Source: Zoroaster sp. YZ-2022 (Eukaryota; Echinodermata; Asteroidea; Forcipulatida; Zoroasteridae). Taken from it: DNA of 64,000 bases. Made by a program: the position numbers and the translations under genes. Every line of letters begins with the position of its first letter. Position 1 is the stretch's first letter. Of this stretch, positions 55,325 to 64,000 are shown piece by piece. The notes under the pieces are model-generated. The model was not told where the DNA came from. It made no database searches and saw only the letters and a program-made list of their open reading frames with translations. Location of the stretch: the NCBI GenBank assembly GCA_029582265.1, contig CM055828.1:8079902-8143901 (forward strand). The letters are read 5' to 3'.

Positions 55325-56418
55325 ACTAGAGCTTAAGTGTTTGTTTGAACAAACACTAGGTGTTCGGAAGGAAGTAAAGGTCAAATTGGGGTCAACTTTA
55401 TTTAAATATTTTTTGACAATTAACGATCTGTACAATGGTGCAAAGATTGTGAATTTACCTCTTGTGGATGATTTTTTTAAATATTAAACATTGACTTCCG
55501 GTTTGGACAGGAAGTAAGGTCATATTGGGGTCACCTTTGTGTAAATATTTTTTCGACAATTAACAATCTATACAATGGTGCAAAAAATGTCAATTTACCT
55601 TTTGTGGTTGTTGAGATATGATTTTTTTAAATATTAAACTTTGACTTCCGGTTTGGACAGGAAGTAAGGTCAAATTGGGGTCACCTTTGTGTAAATATTT
55701 TTCGACAATTAACGATCTGTACAATGGTACAAAAATTGTGAATTTACCTCTTGTGGTTGTTGAGATATGATTTTTTTAAATATTAAACTTTGACTTCCGG
55801 TTTGGACTGGAATTAAGGTCAAATTGGGGTCATCTTTTTGTAAATATTTTTTGACAATTAACGATCTGTACAATGGTACAAAAATTGTGAATTTACCTCT
55901 TGTGGTTGTTGAGATATGATTTTTTAAAATATTAAACTTTGACTTCCGGTTTGGACAGGAATTAAGGTCAAATTGGGGTCACATTTGTGTAAATATTTTT
56001 CGACAATTAACAATCTATATAATGGTGCACAAAATGTCAATTTACCTCTTGTGGTTGTTTAGATATGATTTTTTTAAAATATTAAACTTTGAATTCCGGT
56101 TTGGACAGGAAGTAAGGTCAAATTGGGGTCACCTTTTTGTAAATATTTTTTGACAATTAACGATCTGTACAATGGTACAAAAATTGTGAATTTACCTCTT
56201 GTGGTTATTGAGATATGATTTTTTTAAATAATAAATTTTGATTTATCGTAATTCGATATCTGATGACCTAATCATGACGTCACAACTCGTGTTTCATCTA
56301 CGTGTTAAGTTCTAAGTATATGCCAAGTTTGAAGTTCATGTGAAGTTTGCAAGTATGTATTTTTTGTAGACAATCTATCCGGAAAAGGAGAAGGAAAAAA
56401 AAAAAAAAAAAAAAAAAA
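55325..56418 (+). mobile_element. Element Z, copy 2
   Basis: Left end AACTAGAGCTTA with a 10-bp hairpin stem (55336-55345 / 55348-55357) then AGGTGTTCGG. An array of five full and partial 149-bp units follows to about 56240, then the common tail (CAACTCGTGTTTCATCTACG, AAGTTCATGTGAAGTTTGC) and an A-run. The right hairpin is missing because copy 3 starts directly at 56419. DR5 matches start at 55378, 55517, 55667, 55816, 55965 and 56115, all perfect. Confidence 0.87.
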
Positions 56419-57054
56419 CTAGATATAAGTTTTTGTCACAACAAAAACAAGGTGTTCGGTTGAAGTTAAAATGGTTACGTCATCAATTCGAAGTGTTGGA
56501 GAAGTCAAATGTTAACGTCTGTTGAAGTTCTCGCGAGAAGTTTATGTGAATACAATACAATACTGAATTTAGAAATTATTTTAATATTAAACTTTGACTT
56601 CCGGTTTGGACAGGAAGTAAGGTCAAATTGGGGTCACCTTTGTGTAAATACTTTTGACAATTAACAATCTGTACAATGGTACAAAAATGTCAATTTACCT
56701 CCTGTGGTTGTTGAGATATGATTTTTTTAAATATTAAACTTTGACTTCCGGTTTGGACAGGAAGTAAGGTCAAATTGGGGTATAAATATTTTTTGACAAT
56801 TACGATCTGTACAATGGTACAAAAATTGTCAATTTACCTCTTGTGGTTGTTGAGATATGATTTTTTTTAAATATTAAACTTTGACTAGGCATTTTAGGTG
56901 GTTTCTCAAAGCTATGAATGAGCATTCAGAAGTGTGCGTGGCTTAAAGAGCAACTCTTCCCATTTCAGAAACACTTGGAATTTTTTAAATCAGTCGTGCG
57001 GTTGCTGAGATATGCATGATTTTATATTGACAAACAATGCCATTTTTGGGCTCG

Positions 57055-57067
57055 AGGTCAAAGGTCA
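57055..57067 (+). promoter_or_regulatory. Perfect DR1 nuclear-receptor-type motif
   Basis: AGGTCA-A-AGGTCA, the spacing bound by RXR, HNF4 and COUP-TF type receptors in animals. It lies in the interior of Z3, 400 bp from the array. One 13-bp match can occur by chance, and no function is shown. Confidence 0.4.
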
Positions 57068-57775
57068 TTCTTAAGTCTTTCTTTGTTTTATGACGGTACT
57101 GTTAATTTTAAGACAATTCAGTTAAATTTGCCCATTACTCAAAAAAAACGAAGCAATGTATATGCATATCAAACTTGGCACAAAGGTTGGTGATAGTTAG
57201 TACTTTAATATTGTGCATATTGCTGAGATGAACTACCTATAATTATGAAAATATGAATAATAAATCATAGAAAAACAGCATATTTTCATATGTTTTTTGC
57301 TTGAACATGCATTGTACAAGCAATTTATTCAGCTATTTTGTGTTCAAGAAGTGTTGATATAAGGCAGTGTGAACGTTCCACTTTAAAAATTACAAAATAT
57401 TAAGTAATTAATATGAAATTATGATTAATAATTAATATGAAATTATTATTAATAATAATTGAAAATATATTCACATTTTTGGCAAAATTTGTGTGTCTTG
57501 ATTTTTATCGATAGTTCTTGACAAACACCAGTATGCGGGAAACTTTTGTTGGCATTGAACTGCTAAAAGTGTTCTTCTTTGATAAACACTTATGTGCCTC
57601 ACGTGGTAATTATGCATAACGCATAGTGGTGCTTTCAAAAATGGGTTGTCATTCCCCATAAAGATGGCCAATTTTACATTGTGTGACGTCAAGTGTGAAG
57701 TTTCTATAAAAAAATATTTTCAAAGCAAATATAGGTATTTGTATTAACATTGTTCACAATTTGACAAAAATAAGA

Positions 57776-57876
57776 CTATGGCACGTCCTCTTCAGTTCCT
57801 GCCATCACCTCCAGTGAAGGTGCCGCAGTTGATGCTGTAGTAGGCCGTTCTTGTTGTCTTGGTTCTGAAACATAAA
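57776..57876 (-). CDS. Possible terminal exon of unknown minus-strand gene
   Basis: On the minus strand CATATTTATGTTTCAG precedes AACCAAGACAACAAGAACGG, and the frame reads EPRQQERPTTASTAAPSLEV then MAGTEEDVP and a TAG/stop at the left edge. The composition (P, T, A, E) is protein-like and CpG-bearing, unlike neighbouring DNA. The frame is also open upstream of the putative acceptor to 57961, so splicing is not required. No family is recognised. It lies inside Z3 and could be captured host DNA. Confidence 0.35.
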
Positions 57877-57957
57877 TATGGGCAGGTAATGATACCATGG
57901 TACGAATATTGTTATACAAGGGGTCCATCCTGCTTCTTGCAAAATTGTTATCATAAA

Positions 57958-58365
57958 TCACACCTCAATCTGCACTCAGTCTCCTCAGTCACATATTTCC
58001 ATCGGCTATCAAATGATTATCACATTTATGGACATGGACAAGGCATATCTTGAGGTTTAATTACATAAATTTCACAAAACCCATCGTATTCGTAGTTCGT
58101 TGGAGAAAATTCCCGGTAAACAAGGTAAACAGATTCGCAAAAAAAAATCAGTACACGGCCGCGAACACACTCGGACATCGTGTCAAAATTAGTTAGTTTT
58201 AAGACATAAATCACACATTAATCTGCACTTATACTCACAAATTTTCGTCGGCTATCAAAAGAAGATCACATTTATGGACATGGATCAGACATATCTGCAG
58301 GTTTTAGTTGTACAAACTCCACTAACCCACCGAGAAAACTCCCGACAGATTCATTCACAACATGT
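57958..58365 (-). repeat. Duplicated minus-strand coding-like segment
   Basis: Two related copies, about 57958-58145 and 58207-58365. On the minus strand one ends ESVYLVYREFSPTNYEYDG then FCEIYVIKPQDMPCPCP stop (stop at 58026-58028). The other ends ESVGSFLGGLVEFVQLKPAD then MSDPCP stop (stop at 58272-58274). Both keep KPxDM and PCP directly before the stop, despite many changes and indels around them. The longer frame is open from 58214. No family recognised. The conserved stop-adjacent motif suggests past coding. Confidence 0.4.
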
Positions 58366-59171
58366 ACAAACAACAGCTGATAACGCGTACGCGGACCGTA
58401 CCACTTTTTTGGAGGGTAACGTAACTTCACATATCTAATTCTACCAGTAATTACGCCAGTTGTTCCAAGTATTCTTGACTGAATTTTACCTTATTTTTGT
58501 AGTTATGTACTAAGATTAATGTACTACGATTTATTTCAAATCGGTTAATAACAATTCAATATTCTTAATACACCCGTAAGCCAGATAAAAAACAATAACT
58601 GTCCTGTGTTAAAATGGACGCTCCGTGGGTTACGGAGGGTCAGTGAGTCATTGTGAACACGATTGTCGCTGGGTTGAAGTGAAAACGTGGCAAGAAAGGG
58701 TCGTGAAAAGTTGGGATAGCATTATTAATTTTCAGAATATTGTCATCAAACTTTGCACAATTATTATCAGATATTTAAGAAAGGTACTCACCTTTGTGCC
58801 ATACGTGTCAGACGATGTTTTCATTTAGAAAAATTGATGGAAAGTCTTCATTTCATCTGAAGTCGTTGATCGTTTTCATTCCGGCGTCGGCACAGGTTGG
58901 ACATGATTTGGGCATTCATGTACTGTAATCTCGGTAATCTTCGGAAGGCTTACAACCAATGAAAAGGCTGCTAGAGCAAACGAAAAAGTGCGAATCGAAC
59001 TCGGTCAGAGTGGCTTGAAACGGGCACTCGCTAAAATTGCCGTCCCACGCGTAGTGACCGTAGTGACCTCCGGTCTCTCCATTGGGTGAACGTGTCACGC
59101 ATATACTTTGTACAGGGGGACTACGAGCAGCACTCTGTGTGCGAACGAAAGTGTCACGTGAGTGAAAACCC
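58366..59171. other. Z3 interior, CpG-bearing, gene-like signals only
   Basis: Richer in CpG than the window average. On the minus strand ATGAAAACATCGTCTGACAC, GTATGGCACAAAG is followed by GTGAGT (about 58790-58824), which looks like a first coding exon. On the + strand ATGGACGCTCCGTGGGTTAC (from 58614) is followed by GTGAGT at about 58643. The two cannot both be right as they overlap convergently. A 60-codon minus frame at 58916-59098 has no recognised motif. Confidence 0.3.
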
Positions 59172-60359
59172 TACTTTGACTTCCGGTTTGCACAGGAAGT
59201 AAGGTCAAATTGGGGTCATCTTTGTGTAAAATTGTTTTGACAAATAACGATCTGTACAATAGTGCAAAGATTGTGCATTTACCTCTTGTGGTTGTTGAGA
59301 TATGATTGTTTTTAAATATTAAACTTTGACTTCCGGTTTGGACAGGAAGTAAGGTCAAATTGGGGTCACCTTTTTGTAAATATTTTTCAACAATTAACAA
59401 TCTATACAATGGTGCAACAAATGTCAATTTACCTCCTGTGGTTGTTGAGATATGATTTTTTTAAATATTAAACTTTGACTTCCGGTTTGGACAGGAAGTA
59501 AGGTCAAATTGGGGTCACCGTTTTGTAAATATTTTTTGACAATTAACGATCTGTACAATGGTACAAAAATTGTGAATTTACCTCTTCTGGTTGTTGAGAT
59601 ATGATTTTTTTAAATAGTAAAATTTGACTTCCGGTTTGGACAGGAAGTAAGGTCAAATTGGGGTCACCGTTTTGTAAATATTTTTTGACAATTAACGATC
59701 TGTACAATAGTACAAAAATTGTGAATTTACCTCTTCTGGTTGTTGAGATATAATTTTTTTAAATTATTAAACTTTGACTTCCGGTTTGGACAGGAAGTAA
59801 GGTCAAATTGGGGTCACTTTTTTGTAAATATTTTTTGACAATTACCAATCTGTACAATGGTACAAAAATTTTGAGTTTACCTCTTGTGGTTGTTGAGATA
59901 TGATTTTTTTAAATATTAAACTTTGACTTCCGGTTTGGACAGGAAGTAAGGTCAAATTGGGGTCACTCACAACTCGTGTTTCATCTACTTGTTAAGTTCT
60001 AAGTACATGCCAAGTTTCAAGTTCATGTGAAGTTTGCAAGTATGTGTTTTTTGTAGACAATCTATTTGTGTAAAGACCACTAAAAGTTGTGTAGCGCCCT
60101 CTATAGTTAGCATTTCTAACGCACGAATGTGGGTTATTATGTATGTTGGCTTGACGTCATCATAACGTCACTGTTGCGGTTTCCTGATTATCATGACGTC
60201 ACTAAGTTTCATCTACAAGTTAAGGTCTAACTATGTGTGAAGTTTGAAGGTTTTTAAAACTTGGCAAGTATGTTTTTATTTGCGGACAAGATGGGGGAGA
60301 AGAAGAAGAAGAAGAAGAAGAAGTAAAAAAAATATTAAAAAAAACCGAACAAAAACAAT

Positions 60360-60488
60360 AGGTGTTTCGGGTACATACCCGAACACCTAAAAACCGAACA
60401 AAAACAATAGGTGTTTCGGGTACATACCCGAACACCTAAAAAAAACGAACAAAAACAATAGGTGTTTCGGGTGCATACCCGAACACCT
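60360..60488 (+). repeat. Three tandem right-end hairpins of element Z
   Basis: Hairpins at 60360-60388, 60409-60437 and 60460-60488, each AGGTGTTTCGGG, a 6-base loop, then CCCGAACACCT. Spacing is 49 and 51 bp with AAAACAATAGG between. The first two are identical, and the third has one loop change (GTGCATA). Confidence 0.93.
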
Positions 60489-60489
60489 A

Positions 60490-60819
60490 AAAACACATCC
60501 ATTTATAGGGAAAAGGGAAAGCAAAGGATCATGGGGCGGGATCCAAAAAGGCGGGAAAATAGCAGCCAATTAAAGATAAGCATCAGTCTAGAAAAGCCAA
60601 TAGGAGTATCAGAAGTGAACAAAGGAGGGATTATTGAGCCACACAATAAGTAGATGTGGCAGCTTGTGGTAAAGCTAGGGTAAAGGAGGGATTATTGAGC
60701 CACACAATAGGTAGAGGTGGCAGCTTGTAGTAAAGCTAGGGTAAAAATAGGACAATACACAAAGGGATATGACAACAAAAGGGGGGGTTTATACACCATA
60801 CAAATATATATATATACAT
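60490..60819 (+). repeat. 61-bp tandem duplication in unique DNA
   Basis: AAAGGAGGGATTATTGAGCC then ACACAATAAGTAGATGTGGC occurs at about 60622 and, slightly changed, at about 60682. A TA-rich run is near 60806-60824. No gene is seen. Confidence 0.7.
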
Positions 60820-61145
60820 ATATATCAAACAACCAACCTGTGAAAATTTTAGCTCAATGCGGAGTCCAAGTCATAAGGAAAGTGTGAAAAGTATCCACAA
60901 ATTTGGCAGAAAACTGTTTGAGCAACAAGTTTCTGTTGGTAAGTTTTTGCAAATGTGCATATTTGTTTTCTCTAAAGAGCACTTCAGACAGAATGTTCAG
61001 GATACTAGGTCACCCACAGGCGGGATCGCCTCCAGAAATATTCCAATCACCCTTGTTCTCCATGCACCCGACCAGCTCTTCCACCATTTCTGGATGATTG
61101 TACCTTTACCAACTTCAAATCAAGTTACATATAATAATTCATAAA
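60820..61145 (+). repeat. Possible H-like repeat with unexplained open frame
   Basis: AACAACCAACCTGTGAAAAT, TTTAGCTCAATG (60828-60858) matches the H family start region, but what follows does not. A 95-codon frame at 60857-61144 has no convincing domain. Confidence 0.35.
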
Positions 61146-63309
61146 TATTTGTAATAACATTCGGGTAATTACAAATGTTATGCATTCCTTTTCAAGGTGG
61201 CATAAAGAACCCTCCCACTGTAGCTGAACGTTTAAAAGGTACCAGTTTTTGACTGTTGAACCAACTGTGCACACACAGGTATTTTTGACTGGTTTTGACT
61301 GTCATTTTGACCACCCTCAAGAATTCAAGAATACTTTGATACACAAATACAAAATTTGTGACTGATTTTGCAGTCATAGATTATTAGTATTTTTGCATTT
61401 TCAAGCATTCCCAGGTCAAATAAAGGGTGAATGAACTTTCCAAAACTAGTGCAAACCTCATATGTCTTTCAACCAATGGCAATGAAGGAGTATCTAACTG
61501 GAGGTGACTTGGGATCATGTGGAAGGTAAAAAAATCATGAATATTCATTTTTGTGTGGAGGTTCACACAGTCGTGCCCCGTAGGGTTTGTAGATAAAGAC
61601 ACATGTATTTGTACATAGAGACTTACCTGTCAAAATTTAGTTGGAAAGTCATCAATGTTAGGAGTAAATTGTGAAAATTCATACAGTTGTTGCACCTCAA
61701 AAAATTGCTAATATCACGCACTTTATAGCAATTGATTGCCACAATGAAGGTCAATTGAAACTTGATATATTTTTCACGTTTTCTCTTAAATGAATGCTCT
61801 TCAGACGAGATGCTTCTCAAGATGATTGGTACCTTTTAATAACTTCACATCAAGTATACAGTTTTTAGATGATATCTTGGGAGTCTTGTAACTGAAGGTG
61901 TAGGTTGCCTTTAACGAGAATACAAATGTATTTTTTCATCAAAGCTGACGTGTGAAGATTTTGGATCAGTGCATGCATGTTCATATTTAATGAGAGACTG
62001 TGGAACAGAGTAATTAATAATATAATTTTGAGTTTGTATTGATCAATGTCCCTGACAGTAAGGCAGCCAGTCAAAACGTGATCCTGTGAGGGTGTGTTAA
62101 AGGTATTATCAAAATCAGATGGGTACGTATGTCAGACTGTGCATTACTCTTGTGCCTAGCTCTTGAATCCAGCGTAGGATGTTGGGATTCAACCAGTCGT
62201 GTTACATTGACTCACATGTATGGTCGGTGTTACATGTTTCCCAAATAGGTGGATTCAATCCTGAGAGGCATTTATTAATTACAGTAAAAGTTTGATGGCT
62301 GGTCTTTTTCAGGGAAAAATACAACATCAGTATTTGGAAATGTACATTTTTTTTTTCAACCCTTTAATTAAACAAAAAATGCATCATAAAACTTACCTTT
62401 GCAAATGAGAATATTTTGGAGAAAACTGCACACAAAAAATGTTACATGCTTTTTATGAGTAAAGGTTTGGGGTAGCACCGTGTGACAATCTCTTTGGAGT
62501 TGTCAAAATGCGCACAGGCACCAGAAACCAGAGATGTTTTTTTTTTGGCCTAATGGCATTCTCAAAAAACCATAAATGATCACAGATTGACATGAAACTT
62601 AATTGGTGTAAAGTTGATGATGGAACAAACATGCCTTGAAATTTTTCCGCCTGATCATGTGATCAGTGCTTATTATTTTAGTGCAATTAATAAAATTATA
62701 TTGCAATTGAATTTGATTTCTGAAGACAAAATTCCCATTGGCATGAATACAGACCGTAGGAACTAATTATCACGTTTTTCTGATACTTAAGTCGGTTTTT
62801 ATTCATTATCTCCCAAAAATTTATACATTTACTGACATTTTACCATTGTCATAGGCTTTATACAAATTTAGGTATTACTTATGCACTAATTCATATTTTG
62901 CCTATTACTCATGGTAGACATGAATGATAGACACATTCCTTAAATGTAGCTTTTTATTTAGATTTTTCTCAAAAGCCATCACAGCATAATTGCTTTGCCA
63001 CATAATGATCTACTCCTCAATATCACAGTTGACACTTTAAAATGTGTGCTATAAGATGTGTGCTATAAGATGTGTGCTGTACCCCGGTATGTCTTAAGAT
63101 GGATCAACTATATTCTTTTGCCACCCAGGACAGCATACAAATGAGAACGCATGTGTGCCCATGCCAATTATTAAACTTGTCTCCTTAGTAATAGGATCTG
63201 GGCGCCATGATAATTAATGAGGGAATGTACATTGGATGACTGAGTTTATCTAAGCCAAGGGAACCAAGCCTGGCTATTGTGGAAGCTGCGGAACATGATA
63301 TCATCCTTG
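61146..63309. other. No gene; trace of repeat H in reverse
   Basis: About 62560-62650 shows CACAGATTGACATGAAACTT, AATTGGTGTAAAGTTGATGA, the H right end on the minus strand. ACCAGAAACCAGAGA near 62521 is a remnant of element E. GTGTGCTATAAGAT repeats near 63045-63075. The rest is featureless. Confidence 0.5.
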
Positions 63310-63460
63310 TAACATTTGTGTCATTTTAGCCTTTTGGAATTTGTTAATTTTTAACTTTTACATTTTTGTATGTATTCGAAACTTTTATATTTTACACTTT
63401 ACATTTACCTTGTTAAGCCCCTTGGAGCATGTCTTCATGGATTGGGCGCTATATAAATGT

Positions 63461-63495
<35 letters not shown>
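63310..63495 (+). mobile_element. LINE 3' tail with ATT microsatellite
   Basis: CTTGTTAAGCCCCTTGGAGC then GGATTGGGCGCTATATAAAT then an ATT run (63463-63495) is the typical 3' UTR end of CR1/L2-type LINEs. The coding part is absent. The GCGCTATATAA-ATT end resembles that of the 41 kb LINE and the ATT-tailed SINE A. Confidence 0.75.
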
Positions 63496-63496
<1 letters not shown>

Positions 63497-64000
63497 CACT
63501 CAAATATTGACTTCTGGCTTACTGCATAGGATTAGGAAAGCATTAATTATAATGTGTCTGCTTATTTTAAGGTATAAAGTGGGTCTGAGTTGATTCAGGG
63601 TAGTGAAAAAGTGGTGTTACAGGGAATAAATGTGGAACACTGCTAAAAACAAAAGGAGGCACACACAAGTTGCAGAGATGCCAACATTTACGATTTGGGC
63701 GTAATTTTTACGATTTATTGAATCCAATTACGATTGTACGATCCTTGTGTCAATTTTTACGATTTATAAAAATGTCGTTTCATGCCAACGAAACCGGAGA
63801 TAAACACCGGCCTGATGAGCCAATGTGGCTCGGGACAGACTTTACTTTTACTGTAGATCAGAGACCTTTAGTTTTGTGTTCACAAAACATTTACTGGGGA
63901 CACTATATTTGTGTATAGTTAATTGTGTGGCGGGTTAGTTTGTATTGATAAATGCTACAGACAGTTTGCATAGTCTGATCATGTGGTGGTGCATTAACAA
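63496..64000. other. No gene; TTTACGATTT-rich stretch
   Basis: About 63690-63770 repeats TTTTTACGATTTAT-type motifs, probably a terminus of an unidentified repeat. No coding evidence. Confidence 0.4.

Larger units (their letters stand above)
56419..60489 (+). mobile_element. Element Z, copy 3, composite with non-repeat interior
   Basis: Left end ACTAGATATAAG with an 8-bp stem (56429-56436 / 56441-56448) then AGGTGTTCGG. A short array follows (about 56584-56886; one perfect DR5 at 56620, one broken at 56767), then 2.3 kb of non-repeat DNA, then a second array (about 59172-59965; DR5 at 59202, 59352, 59501, 59650, 59800, 59949). The common tail comes in two versions, then a GAA repeat and three right-end hairpins. 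Whether it is one element with captured DNA or two adjoining copies cannot be settled by eye. Confidence 0.7.

Noticed and set aside
60857..61144. 95-codon frame with a faint resemblance to a THAP-domain stretch (FSKEHF)
   Set aside because: The cysteine/histidine spacing and the rest of the domain are missing, and the start overlaps repeat H sequence.

Overview
The window is intron-rich animal DNA with low gene density. It is about two thirds A+T and dense in repeats. There are no operons, ribosome-binding sites or long open frames. The only host gene I can support is a voltage-gated potassium channel of the KCNQ (Kv7) family on the + strand. It is seen as two consecutive coding exons (17968-18055 and 24816-24942) with consensus splice sites and the exon lengths and phases typical of KCNQ exons 2 and 3. 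They encode S1 through the start of S3 and read most like KCNQ1. Exon 1 is not recognisable upstream, and the S3/S4, pore and C-terminal exons are not recognisable in the remaining 39 kb, so most of the window is probably intron. The kinds of repeats (tRNA-derived SINEs with AAT tails, CR1/L2-type and Jockey-like LINE fragments, TTAA-flanked miniature elements) fit a marine invertebrate deuterostome, perhaps an echinoderm. That assignment is inference.

Layout. 0-13 kb: SINE copies, a C-rich array (1.9-2.2 kb), a 1.5 kb minisatellite field (2.6-4.1 kb) with a perfect 12 x 20 bp block, a perfect 60-bp palindrome (4169-4228), a Tc1/mariner-like miniature element, an inverted pair of TIR elements near 10 kb and a 93-bp tandem array that happens to be open in frame (11.0-11.9 kb). 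13-25 kb: TTAA-flanked MITEs, a foldback element, a LINE fragment, the two KCNQ exons, a hAT-like element with an 8-bp target duplication, more SINEs and a nested insertion next to KCNQ exon 3. 25-45 kb: old interspersed repeats, LINE 3' ends (26 kb, 41 kb), a piggyBac-like MITE family and AT-rich simple DNA. 45-47 kb: a LINE fragment followed directly by the first copy of an unusual element family (called Z here). 47-55 kb: SINE and foldback copies, a 240-bp duplication, a reverse-oriented diverged Z copy, a second mariner-like element and a (TA)40 tract. 55.3-60.5 kb: two more Z copies, one with a 2.3 kb non-repeat interior holding gene-like minus-strand segments. 60.5-64 kb: old repeats and a LINE tail.

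The most interesting system is the Z family. Three copies carry tandem arrays of about 149-bp units. Most units hold an inverted pair of ETS-type cores followed directly by AGGTCA-N5-GGGTCA, the spacing of a retinoic-acid-receptor DR5 element. I count 20 perfect DR5 matches in the arrays and one more, in the same layout, in the diverged fourth copy. Z left ends carry hairpins whose stems differ by paired (compensating) changes. Right ends carry a hairpin, triplicated in one copy. The architecture suggests a non-autonomous Helitron/Helentron-like element. Both the regulatory and the classification readings are inference. No numbers here come from a database search.
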